52,162 nt of DNA from Desulfovibrio sp. (GTDB lineage Bacteria > Desulfobacterota > Desulfovibrionia > Desulfovibrionales > Desulfovibrionaceae). Of the stretch, positions 8,312 to 16,293 are shown in pieces. Positions within the stretch are counted from its first letter, which is position 1. Each line of letters begins with the position of its first letter. Under the pieces are notes generated by a model. The model searched no databases. It had not been told where the DNA came from and saw only the letters and a program-made list of their open reading frames with translations. The translations under genes were made by a program, and so were the position numbers. The stretch is taken from contig JAITGC010000027.1 of NCBI GenBank assembly GCA_031280915.1, positions 1 through 52,162 of the forward strand. The letters run 5' to 3'.

Positions 8312-8916
8312 CCCTTGTCATCAGCGCTCCTTCCGGAGCGGGCAAGACGACGCTTGTCGCCCGCCTCAGGGCGGAATTTCCCGACTTCGGCTATTCTGTT
8401 TCCTGTACCACGCGCCAGTCGCGCCGGGGCGAAGTAGACGGCAGCGACTACATTTTTCTGTCCCGCGAGGAATTCGAGCGCCTGCGGGCGCTGGATCATT
8501 TCGCCGAATGGGCGGAGGTGCACGGCAATCTCTACGGCACGCCCCTGGCCCCTGTGAAGCGCATGCTCAAAGAAGGCCGGGATGTGATTTTCGACATTGA
8601 CGTGCAGGGCGCCCAGCAGTTGAAACTCACCCTTCCGGCGGCTGTTTTTGTTTTCATTCTGCCGCCGGACATACCCAGGCTGGAACAGCGCCTGCGCCAG
8701 CGCGGCCTGGACGACGAGGCGGCCATTGAGCATCGCCTGACCAACGCACGCGTGGAAATGGCCAAATCCGGCTGGTATGACGCCCTGGTGGTCAACGATG
8801 AGCTTGAGGCCGCCTATGACGCGCTCAGGGCAGTGTACCTTGCGGGTACCCTGGTTCCGGCCCGCAATCCCGGCTTGGTGGAAAACATCCTCGGAGAATC
8901 GCCGTGGCCCGGTTAG
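8293..8916 (+). CDS. gmk: Guanylate kinase
   Basis: 207 residues, the normal length. It phosphorylates GMP to GDP with ATP. The P-loop [11 protein letters not shown] (10-20) and the GMP-binding signature [17 protein letters not shown] (37-53) are intact, followed by [10 protein letters not shown] and the C-terminal NDELEAA. The ATG at 8293 has GGAGG 10 nt upstream, inside the end of remA. The stop lies 13 nt inside the pyrF remnant, so the two share an overlap. Confidence 0.95.
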   Translation: MRREGLALVISAPSGAGKTTLVARLRAEFPDFGYSVSCTTRQSRRGEVDGSDYIFLSREEFERLRALDHFAEWAEVHGNLYGTPLAPVKRMLKEGRDVIFDIDVQGAQQLKLTLPAAVFVFILPPDIPRLEQRLRQRGLDDEAAIEHRLTNARVEMAKSGWYDALVVNDELEAAYDALRAVYLAGTLVPARNPGLVENILGESPWPG

Positions 8917-9179
8917 TTCTGGCGCTGGATGTGCCCGAAAGCCACAGGGCCTTGATGTTGGCCCGTGAATTGGCCGGCATTATACCCTGGTGCAAAATTG
9001 GGCTGGAACTTTTCACCCTGGCCGGGCCGAATCTGCTTGGAGACTTGAAGGCATTGGGCTACAAGATTTTTCTGGATTTGAAATTTTACGACATCCTCCA
9101 CACAGTGGGGCGGGCCGATTCGCCCCGTGAGGCGGCGCTGAATATCCTCCGGGAAATGGAGCAAGCCCGGCTGCGGTAA
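8904..9179 (+). pseudogene. pyrF: Orotidine 5'-phosphate decarboxylase with internal in-frame deletion
   Basis: 91 residues against about 230-240 for intact PyrF. Residues 1-67 are a normal PyrF N-terminus: LVLALDVPE, then CKIGLELFT, then the catalytic D-x-K-x-x-D of LDLKFYDI. After HTVGR the sequence jumps to ADSPREAALNILREMEQ, which matches the C-terminal end of the family, usually reached through VVGRPITRADxP. About 140 residues (barrel strands 3 to 7) are missing without loss of frame. GTG at 8904 follows GGAG in the gmk 3' end, so the reading frame is still set up for translation. I infer loss of decarboxylase activity; uracil prototrophy would need another pyrF. Confidence 0.8.
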
Positions 9180-9206
9180 AAACCATCGCAGGCCGCGCGT
9201 ATACTG

Positions 9207-9240
9207 GAAGCCATCTCATAATCAAATTATGAGTGGCTTC
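9207..9240. repeat. Perfect-stem hairpin after pyrF remnant
   Basis: GAAGCCA (9207-9213) and CTCATAAT (9215-9222) pair with ATTATGAG (9226-9233) and TGGCTTC (9234-9240) around a CAA loop, with one unpaired T. The CTCATAAT core recurs in the palindromes at 9316-9345 and 27938-27963. The space 9241-9315 adds further GC-rich palindromes. No T-tract follows. Confidence 0.65.
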
Positions 9241-9315
9241 TAAAGCCGCCCGGCAGGGCGGCGGCAGGGCCGCCGTGGGCGAGCCGAAAACCACGCTTTT
9301 CGGCAAAGCGATCTT

Positions 9316-9345
9316 CTCATAATCAACCAGTCAGTTGATTATGAG
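9316..9345. repeat. CTCATAATCAAC palindrome, copy 1
   Basis: CTCATAATCAAC (9316-9327) pairs with GTTGATTATGAG (9334-9345) around CAGTCA. The same core, including the loop, is at 27938-27963. It lies just upstream of the TPR gene ribosome binding site and could act on that gene or be a passive repeat. Confidence 0.75.
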
Positions 9346-9368
9346 ATAACTTGTAGGGAACAACTCAT

Positions 9369-10223
9369 ATGAATACCGAACAATCTTCCGGCAAAACCGC
9401 GGTGCGCGGCGTTTTTTCCACCCAAGAAGTCCGCAAGGTCGGTACCGGCACAACCACGCGCAAAACAGTACAAAAAATGTACTGGTTTATCGAACAGCGC
9501 GGAAACGAGCTCGACTGCCAGCCGCTCAACACGAATTATGTGCCCAGCGGCCCAAAACGCAAAATAACCATGGAGGAACTGATCTCCAAGTTCTCGCCGG
9601 AACCGGAATTCTACATGAACTCCGTTTTCCCCAAAATACAGGAACTGGAGCAGGCCGTAAACAAGGCCGACGAGCACCGGCAGAACGGCGACACCTTCAG
9701 CGCGGAATATGAGTATTCCCGTGCGCTCAAAGTGGACGTGGACAACGTGCGGGCCAACTTCGGCATAGGCCTGACCTATCTTGAGCGCGGCGACACGGAC
9801 AAGGCCCAGAACATTTTCGAACGCCTGGTCAAATTGGATAATGCCTTTGAAGCGGAGCACAAACATCTTTTCAACGACTTTGGCATCAACCTGCGCAAAA
9901 ACAAGATGCTTGCCCAATCTCTGGAATATTACCAGCGGGCCCTTGACCTGAGCCCGCAAGACGAAAATCTGCATATGAACATGGCTCGCGTTTTTCTGGA
10001 AACCAAAGACATCGCCAAATGCATTGAACACCTTTTCAAGGCGCTGGACATCGCGCCGGGACACGAAAATTCCGTCAAGTTCCTGGCCTGGCTTTCGCAG
10101 AAAAATTTGATTCCGGACGTTCAGAGCCAAGCCGTGAAGGAGCGGGTCAAGGCCGCGTTGGCTCTGATGCGGAACCAAAACAAAACAGGCGGCGCGGGCA
10201 AAGCCGCACAGGACGAACCTTGA
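9369..10223 (+). CDS. Tetratricopeptide-repeat protein of unknown function
   Basis: 284 residues, no signal peptide or membrane segment. The first ~90 residues are a distinct basic domain ([15 protein letters not shown] ... [15 protein letters not shown]). TPR-like helices follow from about residue 95 to 255, clearest in [47 protein letters not shown] and [16 protein letters not shown]. The N-terminal domain appears typical of Desulfovibrio-type proteins, but I do not know a function. ATG 9369 follows TAGGGAAC. The stop overlaps the recJ TTG start (TTGA), so the pair is probably co-translated. Confidence 0.8.
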   Translation: MNTEQSSGKTAVRGVFSTQEVRKVGTGTTTRKTVQKMYWFIEQRGNELDCQPLNTNYVPSGPKRKITMEELISKFSPEPEFYMNSVFPKIQELEQAVNKADEHRQNGDTFSAEYEYSRALKVDVDNVRANFGIGLTYLERGDTDKAQNIFERLVKLDNAFEAEHKHLFNDFGINLRKNKMLAQSLEYYQRALDLSPQDENLHMNMARVFLETKDIAKCIEHLFKALDIAPGHENSVKFLAWLSQKNLIPDVQSQAVKERVKAALALMRNQNKTGGAGKAAQDEP

Positions 10224-11932
10224 AAATCTGGCGTTTCCGCCGGATGGAAGGCCAGCCCCCCGGCAACTGGGCCGACAAGCTCTCAATCTCGCCGCTTCTG
10301 CTTGAAATTCTATGGCGACGTGGTTTCACGAGCCTTGAGGATATGGAAAATTTCCTCTCCCCCCTGCCGGGCCGCCTGCCCTTGCCAGCCGCCTGGCCCG
10401 GTATGGAGGAAACCGCCGCCCTGCTCGCTGAAGAACTCCTGTCCGGCAAAAAACTTGCCGTATGGGGCGATTACGATGTGGACGGCGTCACGGCCGCCGC
10501 CCTTGTCCTTGACGTGCTGGCCTGCCACGGCCTGACGGCGGACTGCCGCCTCCCGGACAGGCGCCTTGAGGGCTACGGGCTGAATATTGAAGGCATTGAG
10601 GCATTGGCCGCCGCCGGCTGTTCAACACTCCTCACCGTGGACTGCGGCATTTCCGATGTCGGCCCTGTGGCGCGCGCGCGCGAACTGGGTTTTACGGTCA
10701 TCATCAGCGACCATCACCTGCCGCCCGGAGAATTGCCGCCAGCCCACGCCGTGTGCAATCCCCGCCTGGGTTCATGCCCCTGTCCCGGTCTCGCGGGCGT
10801 GGGCGTCGCCTTTTATCTCATGGCCGCGGTCAATGCGGCCCTCGCTCCCCGCACGGGCAAGCGCTACAAAATGGATACGGCTCTTGACTTCGTGGCCTTG
10901 GGCACCATTGCCGACGTCATGCGCCTGACGGAAGAAAATCGCATTCTGGTGCGCGCGGGACTCAACACCTTGGCTCTGACGGCCCGGCCGGGCGTGGCCG
11001 CTCTCAAGGCCGTCAGCGGCTCTGACAAATCAGCCTGGCTGACCAGCGGCCAAGTGGGCTTTCGCCTCACGCCGCGCCTCAATGCCGCCGGGCGCATGGC
11101 CAGCGCGACCCTTGCCCTGAAACTCCTGCGCGAGGAAAACCCCGCCAAAGCCCAGGCGCTGGCCGCCGAACTTGACGCCCTCAACAGACAACGAAAAGAC
11201 GAGGAAGAGGCAATTATGGCCGAGGCCCGTCGTCAGGCCCTGACGCTGCTCGCCCAAAAAAAACGCGCGGCCCTTGTATTGTACGGGCCGGCCTGGAACA
11301 GCGGCATTGTGGGCATTGTCGCCTCGCGCCTGGTGGAGGAATTTAACCGCCCCACCATCATATTTTGCGCCGACAAAGGGATCCTCAAGGGTTCCGGCCG
11401 CTCCGTGCGGGGATTTGACCTACACGCCGCGCTGGAGGCTCTGTCCGGGAGACTTTTGGGCTTCGGCGGTCACCGCATGGCCGCCGGCGCGCGGCTGGCC
11501 CCGGAACACCTGGCGGAATTCCGGAACGACTTTGAAGCTCTGGCCGCGCAAGTGATGGGAGGGGATGACCCCGGTCCGGCCCCCCTTGAACTGGAATGCG
11601 AACTTGCTCTGGTCAAGGCCACGGAGCACGGCTTCTTGAAAGAACTTGATCTCCTGCAGCCCTTCGGGCCTGGCAACGGCGAACCAGTTTTCGCCTCGCC
11701 GCCGCTGCTGGTGAAAGCGCGGGGCTTTCTGGGCGGCGGACGTGAACATGTTCAACTCAAGGTACAGGATGCAACCGGCCTTATCGTCACGGCCAAAGCC
11801 TGGCGCATGGGGCGGGACATCCCCGAATCCCTTGTGGGGCAACACATCCGTCTGGCCTATACAGCGCGGCTGGACAGGTACAGCGGCATGGCATCCGTGG
11901 AACTGCTGGTCAAGGATTGGCAGCGGGCCTGA
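10220..11932 (+). CDS. recJ: Single-stranded-DNA-specific exonuclease RecJ
   Basis: 570 residues, a normal RecJ length. It degrades single-stranded DNA 5' to 3' in recombination and mismatch repair. DHH-family motifs are in order: [12 protein letters not shown] (motif I, about 79-90), TVDCGIS (motif II), SDHHLPPGE (motif III, DHH) and [10 protein letters not shown] (motif IV). The DHHA1 domain has [12 protein letters not shown] and the [10 protein letters not shown] nucleotide loop, with an OB-fold C-terminus. The start is TTG at 10220 overlapping the TPR gene stop, with AGGA 5 nt upstream. ATG 10244 would remove the first 8 residues. Confidence 0.94.
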   Translation: MKIWRFRRMEGQPPGNWADKLSISPLLLEILWRRGFTSLEDMENFLSPLPGRLPLPAAWPGMEETAALLAEELLSGKKLAVWGDYDVDGVTAAALVLDVLACHGLTADCRLPDRRLEGYGLNIEGIEALAAAGCSTLLTVDCGISDVGPVARARELGFTVIISDHHLPPGELPPAHAVCNPRLGSCPCPGLAGVGVAFYLMAAVNAALAPRTGKRYKMDTALDFVALGTIADVMRLTEENRILVRAGLNTLALTARPGVAALKAVSGSDKSAWLTSGQVGFRLTPRLNAAGRMASATLALKLLREENPAKAQALAAELDALNRQRKDEEEAIMAEARRQALTLLAQKKRAALVLYGPAWNSGIVGIVASRLVEEFNRPTIIFCADKGILKGSGRSVRGFDLHAALEALSGRLLGFGGHRMAAGARLAPEHLAEFRNDFEALAAQVMGGDDPGPAPLELECELALVKATEHGFLKELDLLQPFGPGNGEPVFASPPLLVKARGFLGGGREHVQLKVQDATGLIVTAKAWRMGRDIPESLVGQHIRLAYTARLDRYSGMASVELLVKDWQRA

Positions 11933-11941
11933 TGCCTGGAA

Positions 11942-11960
11942 CAATTTCACTTTGAAATTG
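11942..11960. repeat. Short palindromic repeat CAATTTC..GAAATTG
   Basis: CAATTTC (11942-11948) pairs with GAAATTG (11954-11960) around ACTTT, 9 nt after recJ. The same CAATTTCACTTTGA core occurs at 12887 and, slightly changed, at 19894-19910. It may act as a weak terminator for recJ. Confidence 0.55.
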
Positions 11961-12064
11961 CTCTGCCTCTCAGACTGGCATGCCCCTTGCTTTTTTAAGA
12001 AATACGGCACGTATAAATGTATATCGTAGTGAAATTTCAAGAAATTATTTTTTCTAAAAAAATC

Positions 12065-12109
12065 TTTACAATGAGAAAAATTATATGTTAAATAGGAATT
12101 ATTCCTATT
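12065..12109 (+). promoter_or_regulatory. Rubrerythrin promoter overlapped by a perfect 9-1-9 palindrome (candidate PerR/Fur-family operator)
   Basis: AATAGGAAT (12091-12099), T, then ATTCCTATT (12101-12109) is a perfect inverted repeat. It overlaps or directly follows a promoter of the form TTTACA (12065-12070), 17 nt, TTAAAT (12088-12093). The 9-1-9 architecture is that of Fur/PerR-family sites, and PerR control of rubrerythrin is known in several anaerobes. The identity of the repressor is inference. Confidence 0.6.
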
Positions 12110-12150
12110 AAGAAAAATCTCTTAATAATCCTCAAACCAGGAGTTCGAAA

Positions 12151-12654
12151 ATGAGCAAAACACAGGAAAACCTTATGGCGGCTTTTGCCGGTGAATCCCA
12201 AGCCAACCGCAAGTATCTCGCCTTCGCCAAGGTTGCCGACAAGGAGGGCCTGCCCCAGGTCGCCAAACTCTTCCGCGCCGCCGCCGCCGCCGAGACCGTA
12301 CATGCCCACACCCATTTGAAAAATGCCGGACATATCGGCGACACGGCCGCGAACCTCAAGGCCGCCCTGGAAGGTGAAACCTACGAGTTCACCAAGATGT
12401 ATCCGGGCATGATCAAAGACGCCAAGGCGGAAGGCAAAGAAGCCGTTGCCAAATACTTTGACTTTGCCAACAAGGTGGAAGAGGTGCATGCCAATCTGTA
12501 CAAAAAGGCCATCGCCAATCCCGCCGGCCTTGCCAAAACGGATTATTACGTCTGCTCCGTCTGTGGCTATACCCATGAAGGCCCCTGTGATGACTGCCCC
12601 GTTTGTGGAGCCAAAGGCGCCGCCTTTTTCAAAGTGGGAGACGGTTGCGCATAA
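12151..12654 (+). CDS. rbr: Rubrerythrin
   Basis: 167 residues. A ferritin-like four-helix domain with the di-iron ligands in ESQANRKY, ETVHAHTH, EGETYEFTKMYPGM and EEVHANLY is followed by a C-terminal rubredoxin-like FeS4 centre with CSVCGYTH and CPVCGAKG. Rubrerythrin reduces hydrogen peroxide to water in the cytoplasm of anaerobes. AGGAG lies 7 nt before the ATG. It stands alone with its own promoter/operator and terminator, as expected for a stress-inducible monocistronic unit. Confidence 0.95.
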   Translation: MSKTQENLMAAFAGESQANRKYLAFAKVADKEGLPQVAKLFRAAAAAETVHAHTHLKNAGHIGDTAANLKAALEGETYEFTKMYPGMIKDAKAEGKEAVAKYFDFANKVEEVHANLYKKAIANPAGLAKTDYYVCSVCGYTHEGPCDDCPVCGAKGAAFFKVGDGCA

Positions 12655-12679
12655 TCCTCGCAGACCGCACACGAAAAAC

Positions 12680-12702
12680 GCCGCCGCAAGGCGGCTTTTT
12701 TT
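12680..12702 (+). terminator. Rho-independent terminator of rubrerythrin
   Basis: GCCGCC (12680-12685), loop GCAA, GGCGGC (12690-12695), followed by seven T residues (12696-12702), 25 nt after the stop codon. Confidence 0.9.
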
Positions 12703-12752
12703 CTTGGCTTTTTACGCAAAACCGCATATTAAAAACAGATACGCTCCGTTTA

Positions 12753-12816
12753 GAGCGGCGGTCCAAACATTGAAAATGTTTGACCGCTCAGCGCGGATTT
12801 TTTTGAAAATCCGCGC
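12753..12816. repeat. Dispersed palindromic repeat, copy B (two stacked hairpins)
   Basis: GAGCGG (12753-12758) through CCGCTC (12784-12789) forms one hairpin; GCGCGGATTTT (12791-12801) with AAAATCCGCGC (12806-12816) forms a second. Positions 12766-12798 are the exact reverse complement of 66-98. Confidence 0.75.
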
Positions 12817-12845
12817 CACGAAATGCTCGCAAGACGAACTTGCTT

Positions 12846-12909
12846 CGCCGTCAAGCAAGCATTTCAAAGGGAAAACACTCCAGAGCAATTTCACTTTGAC
12901 ACTTGCTCT
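12846..12909. repeat. Dispersed repeat shared with 19901-19924, plus AGAGCAA palindrome
   Basis: Positions 12846-12869 are the exact reverse complement of 19901-19924 (24 nt). Beside it, AGAGCAA (12882-12888) pairs with TTGCTCT (12903-12909) and shares its inner TTTCACTTTGA with the post-recJ palindrome at 11942. These repeats fill the leader of the ctpA-type gene. Confidence 0.7.
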
Positions 12910-12943
12910 AAGATACATATCCAAAGGCCGGGAGAAACGATCT

Positions 12944-14263
12944 ATGCCTCTGAAAATTTGTGGTTGCCTCACGCTGCTTTGCCTCCTGGTCTTTCCCTTC
13001 CCCGGCGCCCTGGCCTCGGAAATGGTCAAAAACGCCTCTCCCAAAACAACACCCGGCAAATATGACGCCCTCAAGCGCTTCAGTCAGGTGCTGGATCTGG
13101 TGGAACGGCACTACGTCAAAGACGTCACGCAAACCGATCTCGTCAACAGCTCCGTCAAGGGCATGCTGCAGGGTCTTGATCCTCACTCCAATTTTCTCAC
13201 CCCGGAAGAGTTCAAGGAGATGCAGCAGACAACCTCAGGCGAATTCTTCGGCGTAGGCATAGAGATTTCCCTGGAAAACGGCCAAGTTGTCATTGTGACC
13301 CCCATTGAGGACACGCCCGCTTTCCGCGCCGGTCTGCAAACCGGCGACGTCATCCTTTCCATTAACGGCCAGGCCGCGCAGGAGCTTTCTCTGCAGGAAG
13401 TCGTCTCACGCATCCGCGGCGCCAAGGGAACCGAGGTGGAACTCGTCGTTCTGCACAGCAATGCCAAGACGCCCCAGACATTCCGCATCGTGCGCGACGC
13501 CATTCCGCTCATCAGCGTCAAATCCAAAAAGCTGGAAGACGGATATTACTGGATACGCCTGACACGCTTTTCCGAGCGCACGACGGAGGAATTGAAAGAA
13601 GCCCTCAAGGCCGCGGAAAAAGAAGCCAAAAAAGAAGGCGGCATCAAGGGCATTGTCCTTGATTTGCGCAATAACCCCGGCGGCCTGCTGGATCAGGCCG
13701 TCAGCGTGTCGGACCTCTTTCTGGAGCGGGGAAGCATCGTGTCCATCAAGGGGCGCGATGAAAAAAACGGACATACTTACGAAGCCTCCAGCCAGTCTGA
13801 TGACATCCATGTGCCCATAGTAGCCCTAATCAACGCCGGTTCCGCCTCCGCTTCGGAAATTGTGGCCGGGGCGTTGCGAGATCAAAAACGCGCCCTTATA
13901 CTGGGCGAAAGATCTTTCGGCAAAGGTTCCGTACAAAAAATTATCCCCCTGCCAGACGGTTCTGGACTTAAACTCACAGTGGCCTTTTACTATACGCCGA
14001 ACGGCAGCTCCATCCAGGCCGAAGGCATCGCGCCGGATATGGAAATGCCCCTTGAAACGCCGCAGCCGGACGACAAGGACAATCAGCGCTTTCAGGTTCG
14101 CGAGCAGACTTTGAACCGCCACCTGGAAAACGCCAAGCAGAAAAAAAGCGCCGGCAAGGACAAATCAACGGAAGCCAAGGAGCAGCTTGCCCGCGACAGC
14201 CAATTGCGGATAGCTCTGCAACTCGTCAAAACGCTGCCCAAAATGCAGGAAATCAAAAACTGA
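12944..14263 (+). CDS. ctpA: C-terminal processing peptidase (S41 family, CtpA/Prc type)
   Basis: 439 residues. An N-terminal signal sequence (LTLLCLLVFPFPGALAS) sends it to the periplasm. A PDZ domain (about 95-175; FFGVGIEISLENGQVVIV and GLQTGDVILSINGQ) precedes the S41 protease domain. The catalytic Ser lies in NAGSASASEIVAGAL and the Lys in GERSFGKGSVQ. The C-terminus is a charged tail rich in Lys and Gln. Such enzymes trim C-termini of periplasmic proteins and control cell-wall hydrolases. ATG 12944 is favoured over the longer upstream frame because GGGAG precedes it and the signal peptide starts directly. The stop overlaps the proC start (TGATG). Confidence 0.92.
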   Translation: MPLKICGCLTLLCLLVFPFPGALASEMVKNASPKTTPGKYDALKRFSQVLDLVERHYVKDVTQTDLVNSSVKGMLQGLDPHSNFLTPEEFKEMQQTTSGEFFGVGIEISLENGQVVIVTPIEDTPAFRAGLQTGDVILSINGQAAQELSLQEVVSRIRGAKGTEVELVVLHSNAKTPQTFRIVRDAIPLISVKSKKLEDGYYWIRLTRFSERTTEELKEALKAAEKEAKKEGGIKGIVLDLRNNPGGLLDQAVSVSDLFLERGSIVSIKGRDEKNGHTYEASSQSDDIHVPIVALINAGSASASEIVAGALRDQKRALILGERSFGKGSVQKIIPLPDGSGLKLTVAFYYTPNGSSIQAEGIAPDMEMPLETPQPDDKDNQRFQVREQTLNRHLENAKQKKSAGKDKSTEAKEQLARDSQLRIALQLVKTLPKMQEIKN

Positions 14264-15063
14264 TGCGCACTGTGGGCTGCATAGGCTGCGGCAATATGGG
14301 AGGAGCCATTTTGGGCGGTCTTGTGGATGCCCTCGGCGACAGCTACGCCTTTGCGGGCCATACGCGTACGCCGGGACGCATCGCCCCTCTGGCCGCAAAA
14401 GGAGTGCGCGTCAAACCCGATGCACACGCCTTGGCGCGGGACTCCGAAATCATCATTCTGGCAGTCAAACCCTATCAGATTGCCGCCGTTGTAGAAGAAA
14501 TCCTCCCGGCTCTGAACAGCGACAAGCTCCTCATCTCCATAGCGGCCGGCGTCAGCCTCAAACGCCTCAAAGATCTCTGCCGGGGCGCAAGCCCGATGGC
14601 GCGTTGTATGCCCAATACGCCGGCCCTGGTGGGTGAGGGAGTTTTCGCCCTCTGCCTGGAAGATGAGGCCTTAAGCCAAACCAGCAAGGATGAGGTCTTG
14701 GCCCTGTTCGGTGCGCTGGGGCTGTGCCTGCCCTTGACTGAGGCTCAATTCACCGCTTTTTCCGCTCTTGTGGGAGCCGGCCCGGCGTATGTCTTCGAAA
14801 TGATGCGAGGTTTGGTGCAGGCAGGCGTCACCCTGGGCTTTCCCCATCAACAGGCCCGCGAACTCGTCGTCGCGCTTTTTGCCGGTTCGGCGCGCCTGGC
14901 CGGAGAACGGGAAGAGCATCTCATGCAATTGCGCGACGCCGTCTGCTCCCCCGCCGGCCTGACCATTGCGGGGGTCAATCACCTGGACAGGGCGGGGCTG
15001 GCCGGCCTTTTGGTCGAGGCGGTACTCAAGGCGAACACGCGCGGACGGGAAATGGAAGAATAA
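14263..15063 (+). CDS. proC: Pyrroline-5-carboxylate reductase
   Basis: 266 residues, the family length. It performs the last step of proline synthesis, reducing pyrroline-5-carboxylate with NAD(P)H. The dinucleotide-binding GCIGCGNMGGAILGG begins at residue 5; AVKPYQ, CMPNTPALVGEG and the C-terminal VCSPAGLTIAGV substrate-binding segment are intact. The ATG shares an A with the stop of the protease gene (TGATG), and AGGAAA lies upstream, so translation is coupled. It converges on the AMIN-domain gene 30 nt later. Confidence 0.95.
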   Translation: MRTVGCIGCGNMGGAILGGLVDALGDSYAFAGHTRTPGRIAPLAAKGVRVKPDAHALARDSEIIILAVKPYQIAAVVEEILPALNSDKLLISIAAGVSLKRLKDLCRGASPMARCMPNTPALVGEGVFALCLEDEALSQTSKDEVLALFGALGLCLPLTEAQFTAFSALVGAGPAYVFEMMRGLVQAGVTLGFPHQQARELVVALFAGSARLAGEREEHLMQLRDAVCSPAGLTIAGVNHLDRAGLAGLLVEAVLKANTRGREMEE

Positions 15064-15093
15064 CGCGCGGGCGTTATCTCGCAAATCCCTCGC

Positions 15094-15960
15094 TTACTGG
15101 TCAAGCCGAATATCCAGAGTATCCTTGTCCTGGGACAAAATAAAACGCGCGCTCGCCGGTTTTGCCGCCAAATCGACGACAACGCGGACTTTTCCGTTAT
15201 TTTTGCCCAAACGCACATTGCGCACCAGCGAATTTTTCGGCACACCCGGGGCTTTAAGGCCGACAATGCCTTCCACATCCACAACTATCCTGTCCGGGCC
15301 GGTCAGCGTCATACTCTGATAGCGCACGGGCCCGCTGTTTGTCAGACGCACGGTCACCCCCTTGTCCCGCGTCAGGACAAGCAGCTTCGCGTCCTGTTGG
15401 GGCTTTCGCGGCAGGGTGTTGGCGGCTTTCGCCGCCGAATTCGGAACGCTTGCTTGAGGAACGGGCGGAACACTCGGAGCAGCCGGGACGGAGACAGCAT
15501 TGGACGCTTCCATCAAAGCCGCATTTTCTTCCCTGGGCGGGAGTTTGCCCACATCTTGCCTATTCCCGCTTCCATCCCCATTTGCTTTGGCCTCATCCAC
15601 TTTCACGGCATGGGTTTGCGCGTTTCCGTTTCCGGATTCAACAGATTTCGCCTCTACGGGTTTTATCTTACCCTCCGTCTTGTTTTCCGTTTTCGCGGCG
15701 CTCTCTCTGGATGCGGGCGGGCTTTTTGCCGCGGACTGCGCATCGGAACGGAGGGGGGGCAAGGTTGCGGGGGCGGGAGCGGCCGGCAGCATTGGCACAG
15801 CGCTCAACCCCTGCGGCACAGGCATGGGAGTCCGCCGCTCCTCCGGAGCGGCTTCAACGGGCTTGGGCGACCGTGAACCGTCCTGCTTTTCCTGGTATAT
15901 GAGCAGACCCATCCCCACCAGACACACGCCCAAAAGCAGGGCCAGAAGACTTTTATTCAT
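15094..15960 (-). CDS. Membrane-anchored AMIN-domain protein
   Basis: 288 residues. A single N-terminal membrane segment (LLALLLGVCLVGMGLLIY, about 4-21) is followed by a long Pro/Ala/Lys-rich low-complexity linker (about 25-190) and a C-terminal AMIN domain (about 195-288; VTVRLTNSGPVRYQSM, DRIVVDVEG, VRVVVDLAA). AMIN domains bind peptidoglycan and bring amidases or secretin complexes to the wall. With no catalytic domain here, it probably serves as a wall tether in the periplasm. It converges with proC. No obvious ribosome binding site was needed to choose ATG 15960, which is the only start before the membrane segment. Confidence 0.75.
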   Translation of the reverse strand: MNKSLLALLLGVCLVGMGLLIYQEKQDGSRSPKPVEAAPEERRTPMPVPQGLSAVPMLPAAPAPATLPPLRSDAQSAAKSPPASRESAAKTENKTEGKIKPVEAKSVESGNGNAQTHAVKVDEAKANGDGSGNRQDVGKLPPREENAALMEASNAVSVPAAPSVPPVPQASVPNSAAKAANTLPRKPQQDAKLLVLTRDKGVTVRLTNSGPVRYQSMTLTGPDRIVVDVEGIVGLKAPGVPKNSLVRNVRLGKNNGKVRVVVDLAAKPASARFILSQDKDTLDIRLDQ

Positions 15961-16032
15961 GATGCGGAACCCCCGTAAGCGAATGCATTTCCTCCGCCAC
16001 TATAGCGCGTTCGCGCCCAATGGGCAAGAACG

Positions 16033-16049
16033 GCCGCCACAGTGGCGGC
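16033..16049. repeat. GC-rich perfect palindrome in the 15961-16293 spacer
   Basis: GCCGCCAC (16033-16040), A, GTGGCGGC (16042-16049). The 333-nt spacer between two divergently transcribed genes holds this palindrome, the sigma-70 promoter at 16224-16252, and no reading frame I would call a gene. Confidence 0.5.
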
Positions 16050-16223
16050 GGGGCGCTTTCCCACATCCGTTCTTTTCTCTCGGCCTTTTGCCGTCACTTT
16101 GGCATTCTTGCGGCGGTTCACCTTCTCCTTCAGCCGGTTTGCTGTCGTGTCGGAACTCCAGCTTTACCGAATTTGAGGGCGGGTGAACAACCTTTTGAAA
16201 CATGACATCAGAGAGCATTTCTC

Positions 16224-16252
16224 TTTACCTTTTTCAAAAATTGTGCTATAAT
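16224..16252 (+). promoter_or_regulatory. Sigma-70 promoter of the sigma-54 activator gene
   Basis: TTTACC (16224-16229), 17-nt AT-rich spacer, perfect TATAAT (16247-16252). Predicted transcription start near 16259, about 35 nt before the ATG at 16294. Confidence 0.75.
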
Positions 16253-16293
16253 TTTGCCAAAGACAATAAGCAAATACTGCTGAGGAACCCCTT

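Noticed and set aside
12446..12943. Upstream extension of the ctpA-type protease overlapping rubrerythrin
   Set aside because: It would cross the rubrerythrin gene and its terminator and would bury the signal peptide inside the protein.
15339..16186. Overlapping plus-strand frames opposite the AMIN-domain protein
   Set aside because: They arise from the Pro/Ala-rich linker read backwards, with no conserved motif or ribosome binding site.
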